Shown: in pieces, positions 34,396 through 41,462 of the stretch
Layout: the number at the start of each line of letters is the position of its first letter
Numbering within the stretch: the first letter of the stretch is position 1
DNA from: Acuticoccus kalidii
Lineage (GTDB): Bacteria; Pseudomonadota; Alphaproteobacteria; Rhizobiales; Amorphaceae
Reading direction: 5' to 3'
Assembly: GCF_021556395.1 (NCBI RefSeq)
Contig: NZ_JAKGCS010000019.1
Location: 97,526 to 161,525 of the forward strand
Length of the DNA stretch: 64,000 nt
Notes under the pieces: model-generated
What the model saw: only the letters and a program-made list of their open reading frames with translations
Databases searched by the model: none
What the model was told of the DNA's origin: nothing
Made by a program: the position numbers and the translations under genes

Positions 34396-34589
34396 GCGCT
34401 CCTGAACTCATCAATATCATCGTGCAGATTCATGCGATCACCGAACGTGCCGTATTGGTATCGGACGACGGAGAGGAGGCGGGGGCTACTTGGTTGCCGC
34501 TCTCACATATCGAGCTCGAGAACCGGGCTCGAGGTGTCGCGGAGATCACGCTGCCGGAATGGCTCGCCATCGAGCGGGGCCTGGCATGA
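34392..34589 (+). CDS. Small phage protein of unknown function (65 aa)
   Basis: 65 residues. ITERAVLVSDDGEEAGATWLPLSHIELENRARGVAEITLPEW recalls small phage proteins placed between helicase and primase genes, with a beta-rich SH3-like pattern. 4-bp overlaps on both sides. Function unknown. Confidence 0.65.
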   Translation: MSAPELINIIVQIHAITERAVLVSDDGEEAGATWLPLSHIELENRARGVAEITLPEWLAIERGLA

Positions 34590-34894
34590 GCGGGGGCGAC
34601 GTGGCGGAAAAGCTGAAGGTCGAGCGGATCGTGTGGCGCGCCGGCGGCGACGAGGCGCTCTTAATGGGGGCCTTCAACCTCACTCGTGAGCCGCCGGTCG
34701 ACCATCTCACCACGAACGAGGACAAGGCGGCTGACAAAGCCGTCGAGGAGCTCGCGGAGTGGCTCGCCGGGGAGGTGGGATCAACGGACCTCGCCGAGCT
34801 CACCGAGGAGCAGATGTACGAGTTCAAGCGCCGTATGATCTGCGGATATCGCGCGGCGCTTTGGGACATCGTGAAGAGCGAACCCCCGTTCTGA
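34586..34894 (+). CDS. Small phage protein of unknown function (102 aa)
   Basis: 102 residues from the ATG at 34586. Acidic and helical (AADKAVEELAEWLAGEVG, ELTEEQMYEFKRRMICGYRAALWDIVK). No family assigned; it may be an accessory of the primase that follows with a 1-bp overlap. Confidence 0.62.
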   Translation: MSGGDVAEKLKVERIVWRAGGDEALLMGAFNLTREPPVDHLTTNEDKAADKAVEELAEWLAGEVGSTDLAELTEEQMYEFKRRMICGYRAALWDIVKSEPPF

Positions 34895-37191
34895 TGATGG
34901 CCGAATGGGCAGAGTTTGACCGCGTTCCGGCACTCGTTGAGCTCGCACATCATCGTCAGTGGGTGTGCTGGCGATATGAACGGAAGGATGGGAAGGACAA
35001 GCCGGACAAGGTGCCGATCATGCCGCGCACCGGCTTTCGCGCGTCCTCAACCAACCCGACGACGTGGGACACCTACGAGGCGGCCAAGGTGGCGGCGATC
35101 CGGCGCGGTTACGATGGCGTTGGATTCGTCGTCTCGGCCGGTGACGAGTTCACCGCCATCGATCTCGATCGGTGCGTTGCCGAGGATGGGACTGTCGCCG
35201 GTTGGGCGCAGGAGCTGCTTGACCATCGAGAGACCTATGCGGAAGTCAGCCCCAGCGGCACCGGCATTCGCATGTTCACTCGGTCCGAGGCGCCGACCAT
35301 TGCCCGCTCGAAGGCGTGCGGCGTCGAGATCTACACCAGCGGCCGATTCGTCACCGTTACTGGCGATGCTATCGGCGCCGTCGGCGAGATTGGCAACGCG
35401 CCGAAGACGATCGCGGCGCTTGTCGCGCGCTATGAGGCGTGGCGAGAGGAGGAGCGCCAGGCTGCACCGCGTGAGCCATCTGCGCCGCTGCACGAAGTCG
35501 CTGGGGTCGAGGAACTCGCCGAGCTTCTGACCTACCTCGACGCCGATTGTGGCTATCACGAATGGGTCGAGGTGGGGATGGCCGTCCACGACGCCACCGG
35601 CGGCGGCAGCGCCGGCCTTGCGCTGTGGGACGAGTGGAGCGGAACCGGTGGCGACGCATACCCGGGCGGCAAAGAAATTGCGCGGAAATGGCGTTCGTTC
35701 ACCAAATCGGGGATCACGTCGGCCACGATTGCGGACATGGCTCGTACCCGCGGAGCCGACCTTGCCGAAATTTCCTCTCGCCACCGGCGTTCGGTGCTGG
35801 AACATGACGACTTCGACCCGTCAAAGATGGAAGTCCCCAAGCGACAGCCGGCGAAAGTGGTGGAGCTCCCCGCTCCGGCCGAGATGGAGCGGAAGCAATA
35901 TGTCGAGCCGCTTTGGTGCCAGCCTGGCGGTCTCATAGGAGAGATCGCTGATTGGATCCTCGAGACGAGTACGCAACCAAATCGGCCACTCGCAGTGGCG
36001 TCTGCCATCAGCATCGTAGGCACCCTGTGCGGCCGCCATGTCGCGACGCCGACCGGCTGCGGGACACAGCTCTATGTTGCCTGCATTGGGCAGACTGCAA
36101 TCGGAAAGGATCGGCCCTTAAAGGCTGTGATGCAGGTTATGGACGCCATTGGTGTACCGATGCTCGCCGGCACCGCAAAGTTCAAATCCGAGAGCGCGCT
36201 GGAAAGGGATCTGCAGGCGTCTCCATGCTATTGCTCGATCGCTGATGAGATCGGTCATACGCTTCTCGCGCGCATTAGTTCCGGTCGAGCCTCGACGCAC
36301 GAGGCGGCCCTAGGGCCGCTATTGCGCGAGCTGTGGTCCGCGTCATTCTCGACACTCACTTTGTCGTCACGTGCGATGGACGTGAGCGGCCAGCCAAAGC
36401 GCCTGGAGGCCCCCGCCTTCTCAATCCTCGGCGCGAGCACCGAGCAGCAATTCTATGGCTCTCTCGGGTCTGGAGCGATCGAGAACGGCACAATGAACCG
36501 TTTCACGATCGTGAAGGCGGCTCCGCGCACCGAGTTTCGCTCCGTGGACATCAACAAGGCCCAAAAAGTCCCGGCGAATGTAGTCGAGAATTTGCAGACG
36601 ATCATGCCGCAGCCCTCGGGAGATCCGGTGGGGAAGGGGGTGCAACTCGGCGTCGGCGCCAACGGCTATGCCGGAGCGCCACCACACATCACCACGATCG
36701 CATGGGCGGACGGGTCCGTGTGGGACGCCTATCGCACGTATGTCGAGAACATCCTCCACCGGATCGATAAGCGAGCCTCGCTCGCCAATTATATGGGACG
36801 CACCGCCGAGATGGCGATCCGTCTGGCGACGATCCACGCCGTCAGCCGCGCAGGCCTGGATGCGACCGTGGCACACCTCGATCTCGAATGGGGCATGTGC
36901 ATCGCCGAAGAGAGCGCACACGTCATGATGACGGAAGCGGCGGAGCACATTCACTCGAACGAGCAGCAAGGCCGCTACATGCTCGTGAGAAGCCTCCTGA
37001 GGCGCCACGGGCCGAAGGTAACGCGAAACCAGCTTGTGAGGGCCATCAAGGGCAGGATTAGTGCTCGTGACCTCGAACCCATTCTCCGCGATCTGGATGA
37101 TAGCGGCTTCATCGAGATCGGCCGCGAGCAGGGGAGGACGAAAACGACGATTGTATACACCGTCCTGAGCGACTTCGAGGACATCGAATGA
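34894..37191 (+). CDS. Phage primase/helicase (PrimPol-type N terminus, PriCT-like middle, DUF3987-like helicase)
   Basis: 765 residues from the ATG at 34894; a second ATG follows directly. The N-terminal ~200 residues resemble a PrimPol domain: WVCWRYERKDGKDKPDKVPI, GVGFVVSAGDEFTAIDLDRCV with the Asp pair, and a Ser-Pro-Ser-Gly motif. Residues about 215-300 look like PriCT (YHEWVEVGMAVHDATG, GLALWDEWS). The C-terminal half is a DUF3987-type helicase; its Walker A reads IGQTAIGKD (about 398-406), with Asp instead of Ser/Thr after the Lys. It should initiate replication at the repeat region just downstream. Confidence 0.83.
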   Translation: MMAEWAEFDRVPALVELAHHRQWVCWRYERKDGKDKPDKVPIMPRTGFRASSTNPTTWDTYEAAKVAAIRRGYDGVGFVVSAGDEFTAIDLDRCVAEDGTVAGWAQELLDHRETYAEVSPSGTGIRMFTRSEAPTIARSKACGVEIYTSGRFVTVTGDAIGAVGEIGNAPKTIAALVARYEAWREEERQAAPREPSAPLHEVAGVEELAELLTYLDADCGYHEWVEVGMAVHDATGGGSAGLALWDEWSGTGGDAYPGGKEIARKWRSFTKSGITSATIADMARTRGADLAEISSRHRRSVLEHDDFDPSKMEVPKRQPAKVVELPAPAEMERKQYVEPLWCQPGGLIGEIADWILETSTQPNRPLAVASAISIVGTLCGRHVATPTGCGTQLYVACIGQTAIGKDRPLKAVMQVMDAIGVPMLAGTAKFKSESALERDLQASPCYCSIADEIGHTLLARISSGRASTHEAALGPLLRELWSASFSTLTLSSRAMDVSGQPKRLEAPAFSILGASTEQQFYGSLGSGAIENGTMNRFTIVKAAPRTEFRSVDINKAQKVPANVVENLQTIMPQPSGDPVGKGVQLGVGANGYAGAPPHITTIAWADGSVWDAYRTYVENILHRIDKRASLANYMGRTAEMAIRLATIHAVSRAGLDATVAHLDLEWGMCIAEESAHVMMTEAAEHIHSNEQQGRYMLVRSLLRRHGPKVTRNQLVRAIKGRISARDLEPILRDLDDSGFIEIGREQGRTKTTIVYTVLSDFEDIE

Positions 37192-37224
37192 CGTTGCAGG
37201 AAGGTCAAATCAGGCATCCGAGAG

Positions 37225-37247
37225 CCCGGCCCCAGGCCGGGTTTTTT
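37225..37247 (+). terminator. Rho-independent terminator after the primase gene
   Basis: Perfect 7-bp stem CCCGGCC / GGCCGGG (37225-37231, 37235-37241), 3-base loop, then TTTTTT. It closes the rightward replication operon. Confidence 0.9.
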
Positions 37248-37253
37248 GTTGGG

Positions 37254-37556
37254 AAAACGTCTCCCGATGAGAGGGGACGTATTCGGAGAAACGTCCCCAA
37301 TACGTCCCCGTTGTCGCGTCCCGCCCCCCAGCGATCACGGTAAGGTGATCAAATATGTCACCCGACGAGGGAAAACGTCACCAATTCGTCCCTAATACGT
37401 CACCGGTCCGATTTTCGGAATTTCTCAATAAAAACAATAATATAATCTATATATATAGAATACGTAGAATACGTCTCCCCTCTATTGAGAGAGTGAGTCT
37501 CTAGGGGGGGCGCGTAAGGGGCTATGGGGAAATTGGAGACGTATTCGACGTATTCC
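37254..37556. repeat. Iteron-like repeat cluster with AT-rich core (candidate phage replication origin)
   Basis: The motif AATACGTCNCC recurs in this gene-free stretch. Direct copies: 37254-37264 (AAAACGTCTCC), about 37288-37297, 37299-37309 (AATACGTCCCC), 37352-37362 (AATATGTCACC), 37372-37382, 37383-37393, 37394-37404 (AATACGTCACC) and 37468-37478 (AATACGTCTCC). Inverted copies: 37273-37283 (GGGGACGTATT), 37535-37545 (GGAGACGTATT) and a partial one at 37546-37556. Between the groups, 37421-37461 is almost pure A/T. Iterons plus an AT-rich unwinding element next to a primase/helicase gene suggest an origin; operator clusters are the alternative. Confidence 0.72.
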
Positions 37557-37611
37557 CGACTGGGCCATGGCAACCGCTTCATGTGGGCATCGAGCTTTAG
37601 GAGAATGCAGC

Positions 37612-37902
37612 CTACAACCCTGCCGCCTTCTTCAGGGCCTGGTTAATCCGGCTTTGCCATCCGGGACCGCCTTCCTTGAACTTGTCGACCACATCCCGAT
37701 CCAGGCGGATCGAGACCGCGACTTTGGTCGCCGTAGACCGTGGGCGACCGCCGGCGCTCTTTCGCATCTTCTGAGCAAGGGCCGGAAAGGCGTCGGCAAA
37801 TGGCTTAGCATGCTTGATCTGCTCGTCAGTGATCTCCGGCGCATCCGGGTCACTTGCGATCATGCGCTGGACCTGCTCCTCCGTCGGCTGCTTCCGGGTC
37901 AT
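37612..37902 (-). CDS. brnA: BrnA-type antitoxin
   Basis: 96 residues. The C-terminal part GRPRSTATKVAVSIRLDRDVVDKFKEGGPGWQSRINQALKKA is the BrnA ribbon-helix-helix domain that binds both toxin and operator DNA. The N terminus (ITDEQIKHAKPFADAFP) fits the toxin-wrapping segment. It is downstream of brnT with a 4-bp overlap, the standard order for this system. It should neutralise the BrnT ribonuclease and repress its own promoter. Confidence 0.88.
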   Translation of the reverse strand: MTRKQPTEEQVQRMIASDPDAPEITDEQIKHAKPFADAFPALAQKMRKSAGGRPRSTATKVAVSIRLDRDVVDKFKEGGPGWQSRINQALKKAAGL

Positions 37903-38144
37903 ATGAGCCTCCTCTCCTTCTTGCTTGCCGGGCGCATCGAGATCACAGAGATGCCCTCGTCACCGAGCACCGCAAATACGACTGCGATCGCGCCATCAGC
38001 GAGCCTGCCAATGGCCATGTGACGGCCGCCCTGGACGGGGACGACGGTCGACGACAGGAAGAATTCCTCGTCAAGATCCGAAAAATCCAAGCCGTGCTTG
38101 GAGAGGTTCGTCTGCCGCTTCAGTTCGTCCCAAACGATCATCAT
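37899..38144 (-). CDS. brnT: BrnT-type ribonuclease toxin
   Basis: 81 residues from the ATG at 38144; a second ATG follows directly. VWDELKRQTNLSKHGLDFSDLDEEFF and the C-terminal VISMRPASKKERR segment match the BrnT/RelE-like toxin family, in which the conserved Lys-His and Arg residues act in RNA cleavage. A predicted promoter (TTGACG, 17 bp, TATACA) puts the transcription start at or next to the start codon. In a prophage such a pair may stabilise the lysogen or block other phages. Confidence 0.86.
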   Translation of the reverse strand: MMIVWDELKRQTNLSKHGLDFSDLDEEFFLSSTVVPVQGGRHMAIGRLADGAIAVVFAVLGDEGISVISMRPASKKERRLI

Positions 38145-38151
38145 GGGTTTG

Positions 38152-38196
38152 TGTATATACAAAAACTATGATCGCGTCAATTGGTTGTATATACAA
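38152..38196 (-). promoter_or_regulatory. brnTA promoter with two palindromic operators
   Basis: TGTATATACA occurs at 38152-38161 and 38186-38195, the second extended to the palindrome TTGTATATACAA. Their spacing is 34 bp. On the minus strand -35 TTGACG (38180-38175) and -10 TATACA (38157-38152) are 17 bp apart. One operator covers the -10 and the other lies just upstream of the -35, which fits autorepression by BrnA. Confidence 0.75.
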
Positions 38197-38338
38197 AAAT
38201 GATCAATTTGGCCTTCAGCGCCAGGAAGGAACCGGTTGTCAAAAGTTAACGTTGGCGGGCGTTCATAAAGTTGCCGAACTGTTGCCGAATTCATCGTCTA
38301 GTCAGACGCATTGAGGTTCCTTGGGGGAGGCACACTCA

Positions 38339-38593
38339 ATGGACGCAAAGCAGTTTCGAGAAATCGGGGTCGCACTTTACGGCCCGCGATGGACCGGCTC
38401 CTTCTTAGAAGCCACTGGACTGACCGAGGAACTCCTACAAGCATGGCTCGAAACGAGGGGAGAGCTTCCACCCTTGGCGACCCTCGTGATGGAACCATTG
38501 GTCTGGCAACGCGGTGGCGACTTCAGGCCGTTGGCCAATATGTTGCGACGCGAAGCATTAGAGGCTCATCGCAGCAGCACGAACCCTAAATAG
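38339..38593 (+). CDS. Small HTH-like phage protein (84 aa)
   Basis: 84 residues from the ATG at 38339, with GGGGGAGG at 38323-38330 as a strong ribosome site. MDAKQFREIGVALYGPRWTG and TEELLQAWLETRGELPP resemble degenerate XRE-like proteins of the 'ALYG.RW' type found in Rhizobiales, although the recognition helix is divergent. Possibly regulatory. It is divergent from brnT and convergent with the next gene. Confidence 0.65.
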   Translation: MDAKQFREIGVALYGPRWTGSFLEATGLTEELLQAWLETRGELPPLATLVMEPLVWQRGGDFRPLANMLRREALEAHRSSTNPK

Positions 38594-38629
38594 ATCGGCG
38601 GGCAGCCGCCGAAGTGGAGCGAGAAGGAC

Positions 38630-38658
38630 GCGGAGGCAGGTCTGAATTCCGCCTCCGC
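38630..38658. terminator. Possible hairpin between convergent genes
   Basis: Inverted repeat GCGGAGGC / GCCTCCGC (38630-38637, 38651-38658) with a 13-base loop lies between the stops of two convergent genes. There is no T-tract, so termination is uncertain. Confidence 0.4.
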
Positions 38659-38669
38659 TGCCGCGACGA

Positions 38670-38897
38670 TTATCGGTTGGATTTCATCTCTTTCAGCGCC
38701 TTGGCGCAGCCAACCGACATTTCATTCTTGTGCTGTTGCAGGCATTGCAGGATGCGCTTGCCGCCAGGCTGAACGCCTGCGCAAAGTCGCTGGACATCGG
38801 CCTTGCAGTACTTTGCAATGGCGGATTGCTGGGCCATGGCGTGGCCGGAGAGGGCAATTCCAGACATCACGATCAAACTGGCAAGTACGAATCGCAT
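38670..38897 (-). CDS. Secreted cysteine-rich repeat protein (moron candidate)
   Basis: 75 residues. The N-terminal 22 form a Sec signal (MRFVLASLIVMSGIALSGHAMAQ). The mature part has four Cys in the pattern C-x7-C-x15-C-x11-C (KYCKADVQRLCAG, ILQCLQQHKNEMSVGCAKAL), typical of bacterial 'cysteine rich repeat' periplasmic proteins. Such genes are normally chromosomal. Here the gene is flanked by phage genes and oriented against them, so it is probably a moron expressed from the lysogen. Confidence 0.75.
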   Translation of the reverse strand: MRFVLASLIVMSGIALSGHAMAQQSAIAKYCKADVQRLCAGVQPGGKRILQCLQQHKNEMSVGCAKALKEMKSNR

Positions 38898-39045
38898 GAC
38901 GTTTCCTCATATTGTTACGGCAGAATGCAGCGATCGAACCTAACTTCGACTTGCAACGGATGCCACAACGTGAGCTTGTCGGTATGAGCGCGAGCTCTAT
39001 TTACTTAATTGGTGGTAAACCGAGCGCCGAACGTGGGAGGTTGTG
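38898..39045. promoter_or_regulatory. Divergent gap between the Cys-rich gene and the zinc-ribbon gene
   Basis: 148 bp, somewhat AT-rich near 38900-38930 and 39000-39010. GGGAGG at 39035-39040 is the ribosome site of the rightward gene. No other element was assigned. Confidence 0.35.
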
Positions 39046-39306
39046 ATGGGCAGCTTCAACGACTGCACTTGTCCGGTTTGTGGTGCGCAGGATGCTTTGG
39101 CTCAGTACCAAAAACATGTGCATCGGCAAATGTATGACTGCAATCACTGTGGCCCATTTGAGATAGGTGGACCTGCGCTGTTCGAGCTCGTCGGTATGAG
39201 CCGAAGTGATCGGATGGCATGGCTGGAAGCGGCGAGGTCGGAAATCAGCTTCAGCCAACCGGTGCCGCTTGTTTCAATCGGACAGGTTCGACCGACCGCC
39301 GCCTGA
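39046..39306 (+). CDS. Small zinc-ribbon protein (86 aa)
   Basis: 86 residues from the ATG at 39046 with GGGAGG five bases before it. Two CxxC pairs (DCTCPVCGA and DCNHCGPFEI) about 25 residues apart form a zinc ribbon. The C-terminal part is helical (RSDRMAWLEAARSE). Related small proteins are common in bacteria and phages without a clear role; nucleic-acid binding is a guess. Confidence 0.65.
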   Translation: MGSFNDCTCPVCGAQDALAQYQKHVHRQMYDCNHCGPFEIGGPALFELVGMSRSDRMAWLEAARSEISFSQPVPLVSIGQVRPTAA

Positions 39307-39410
39307 AAGCAAATTTCTGGTTGCGTTCTGACAAGCTCGAGGGCAGGCTCTCTTTAGAGCCCGCCCAGCTCCACCCGTCGCCATGACGCTTGCCGGACAA
39401 AGGCAAGCCG

Positions 39411-40007
39411 ATGACGACCTTGACGACCACGCCGTCGACCTGGACCAACCCGGCGACGGTTCGATCCTCCGGCCCTGGTTTGGCCAACGCTGTCGTCGCT
39501 CAGCTACACGCAGCGCATTGTGCCCGGCAAAAGGCGTTCAACGCGCCGCGATCTGGGCCACGTCCGTGCTCACATCCTGCACGCCACGCCCTGCCGCTCG
39601 CTCGTCGCGACGAGCCGCTTGGGCCGCCCGTCCCTGACGAAATCCACGCCGCCGAAGCCCAGCGGCTTCGTGAAGCCAATCCGGCACTGGCGGGGCTCAG
39701 TCGAAATCAGATCGGCCGACATGCCGTGAGATTCGCCGCCGAGCATTTCGCGGTGCCGGTGAACGATCTTCTCAGCCGCCGCAGAGCGCGGACGATCACC
39801 CGACCGCGCCAAATTGCGATGCTCGTGGTCCACGAGCGCACGAGCCTATCACTGCCGCAGATCGGTCGGTTGTTCGATCGCGACCACACGACGGTCCTTC
39901 ACGGTATCGATCGAGCAAAGCACCTCATCGATCAATCCGACGAGTACCTGGTGGCCTACGATGCCATTCACCACAACATCGACCTGTTGCTTGGGGATTT
40001 GACGTGA
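39411..40007 (+). CDS. DnaA domain IV-like helix-turn-helix protein
   Basis: 198 residues from the ATG at 39411; a TTG at 39390 is the alternative. The N-terminal ~80 residues are Pro/Ser-rich and unstructured. The C-terminal ~110 residues match the DNA-binding domain IV of DnaA: RRARTITRPRQIAMLVVHERTSLSLPQIGRLF followed by the signature RDHTTVLHGID. There is no AAA+ domain, so it can bind DnaA boxes but not open an origin alone. It may recruit or block host initiation, or act as a late regulator. It overlaps the NusG-like gene by 4 bp. Confidence 0.82.
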   Translation: MTTLTTTPSTWTNPATVRSSGPGLANAVVAQLHAAHCARQKAFNAPRSGPRPCSHPARHALPLARRDEPLGPPVPDEIHAAEAQRLREANPALAGLSRNQIGRHAVRFAAEHFAVPVNDLLSRRRARTITRPRQIAMLVVHERTSLSLPQIGRLFDRDHTTVLHGIDRAKHLIDQSDEYLVAYDAIHHNIDLLLGDLT

Positions 40008-40552
40008 ACGAAGTTTCGGCGGCCGTTTGGCATATCGTACATACCAATCCCCGCAGTGAGATTGCTGCCGCATGCCGTCTTGGCGAGGCAGGCTATAGAG
40101 CGTTCGCGCCGCATTGCTACGTGAGTAAGGTGCGTGATCGACGTGCGCCGCACATTCGTCATCTTGTTCGACGGCAGGTCTTCAGTCGCTACGTTTTCCT
40201 GGGCGTGATCAATCCCGAGCAGGGTTTATGGGCAGCGTCTCACTGCGCTGGCGTTCAATCGCTTCTGAAGAACGGCGACAAGCCTGCCGTCGTATCGCCG
40301 CGCTTTATGGCTGCAATGTTTGCTCGTTGTGAGCCTGACGGGTGGATGCGGGAGGCTGACGACAATCCGACTGTGATGGAGCAATATCAGATCGGACAGA
40401 AGGTGAGGATTACATTCGGGCCTCTGGAAAACCTTATTGTCAGCATCGCACGACTTGACGGCCGTTCTACCGCGGACGTAGAGGTTGAAATGTTCGGGGC
40501 GTCGCGTCCCGTAAATGTTCCATTGTCCGGGATTGCCGCCGTCGAGGCGTAG
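40004..40552 (+). CDS. NusG/RfaH-like transcription antiterminator
   Basis: 182 residues. The N-terminal NGN-like domain shows WHIVHTNPRSEIAAACRLGEAGYRAFAPHC and RYVFLGV; a KOW-type C terminus shows QKVRITFGPLENLIVSIARL and VPLSGIAAVEA. NusG paralogs ride on RNA polymerase and suppress pausing and termination. Position directly ahead of the terminase and all structural genes suggests that it antiterminates the long late operon. Operator-like recruitment sequences could not be identified by eye. Confidence 0.83.
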   Translation: MNEVSAAVWHIVHTNPRSEIAAACRLGEAGYRAFAPHCYVSKVRDRRAPHIRHLVRRQVFSRYVFLGVINPEQGLWAASHCAGVQSLLKNGDKPAVVSPRFMAAMFARCEPDGWMREADDNPTVMEQYQIGQKVRITFGPLENLIVSIARLDGRSTADVEVEMFGASRPVNVPLSGIAAVEA

Positions 40553-40622
40553 CGTCTCGGAGGTGCGGAGCGTTGTCGACCTCCTCCCTTTGATTGTTGG
40601 CCCGCATTAGAAGGGCAAGGCA

Positions 40623-40823
40623 ATGGGTCTTGCACGGCGCAGAGCTGATCTCGAGCGGATGAAGCATAGGGCTCGCAAGCTCTATCCTCACGATGTGAAG
40701 GCTCGCAACGCCAACCACCTCGCCAAATGCTCCTGCTGGATGTGCGGCAACCCGCGCAAGCATCTCGACGACCGGACCATGCAAGAGAAGCGGGTCTCAC
40801 AGGAGCGCCACCAGGGCGGCTGA
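40623..40823 (+). CDS. Small conserved Cys-containing protein (66 aa)
   Basis: 66 residues. It has the well-conserved pattern RRADLERMKHRARKLY and CSCWMCGNPRKH, found in many bacterial and phage genomes as an uncharacterised protein. The CxCxxC arrangement suggests metal binding. The N-terminal half is strongly basic. Ribosome site AGAAGGGCAAGG lies just upstream. Confidence 0.72.
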   Translation: MGLARRRADLERMKHRARKLYPHDVKARNANHLAKCSCWMCGNPRKHLDDRTMQEKRVSQERHQGG

Positions 40824-40916
40824 CACCAAACAACCCACTCCGAAGCCTCGGCACAGGATTGCCCGCAACGGTGAAACCGGGGTGAACATCAGCAAAGCCC
40901 GGACAAGAGAGGCGCC
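40824..40916. other. Gap before the terminase genes
   Basis: 93 bp without a gene. GAGAGG at 40907-40912 serves the terminase small subunit. A packaging site (cos or pac) often lies near here, but no element was recognised. Confidence 0.3.
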
Positions 40917-41462
40917 ATGCGTGGAAATGATGCGCGCCATCGGTCGACAATGACCAAACTCACAGACAAGCAGGCGCGCTTCGTCGAAGAGTATCTGATC
41001 GACCTCAATGCCACGCAGGCCGCGATCCGCGCCGGCTATAGCCCGAAGACGGCGACAGCGGCCGGGTCCAAGAATCTAGCGCTTCCTAAAATCGCCGCGG
41101 CGATCATGGAGGCGAAGGAGGCCCGCTCGGAGCGCACGAAGGTGGACGCGGACTGGCTTCTTAAGCGCCTCGCAGAGGAGGCCGAGGCAGATCTCGCCGA
41201 TCTCTACGCCGAGGATGGCGCGCTTCGGCCGGTTCGCGACTGGCCGAAGGTCTGGCGGAAGGGCCTCGTTGCCGGCATCGACGTCGAGGAGATCCGGGAG
41301 GAGGGGGTTGTCATTGGCCTCGTCCGCAAGGTGAAGCTCTCCGATCGGGTTAAGCGGCTCGAGCTGATCGGTAAGCATGTCGACGTCCAGGCCTTCCGCG
41401 AGCAGGTGGAGCACCGGGGCGGTATTGCGCTCACCGTCTCCCAGGACGACGCCGAGCTTTGA
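40917..41462 (+). CDS. Terminase small subunit
   Basis: 181 residues from the ATG at 40917, chosen for its GAGAGG ribosome site; the ATG at 40950 gives the usual family start. LTDKQARFVEEYLIDLNATQAAIRAGYSPKTA is the classic helix-turn-helix of Terminase_2 small subunits, followed by the helical oligomerisation region. It recognises the phage packaging site and hands DNA to the large subunit. The stop overlaps the TTG start of the large subunit. Confidence 0.93.
   Translation: MRGNDARHRSTMTKLTDKQARFVEEYLIDLNATQAAIRAGYSPKTATAAGSKNLALPKIAAAIMEAKEARSERTKVDADWLLKRLAEEAEADLADLYAEDGALRPVRDWPKVWRKGLVAGIDVEEIREEGVVIGLVRKVKLSDRVKRLELIGKHVDVQAFREQVEHRGGIALTVSQDDAEL

Noticed and set aside
37400..37582. 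Minus-strand frame across the repeat region
   Set aside because: It is made of the repeats and the A/T tract; no start signal and no protein character.
39001..39258. 85-codon minus-strand frame opposite the zinc-ribbon gene
   Set aside because: The plus frame has two CxxC pairs and a strong ribosome site; the minus frame is its shadow.
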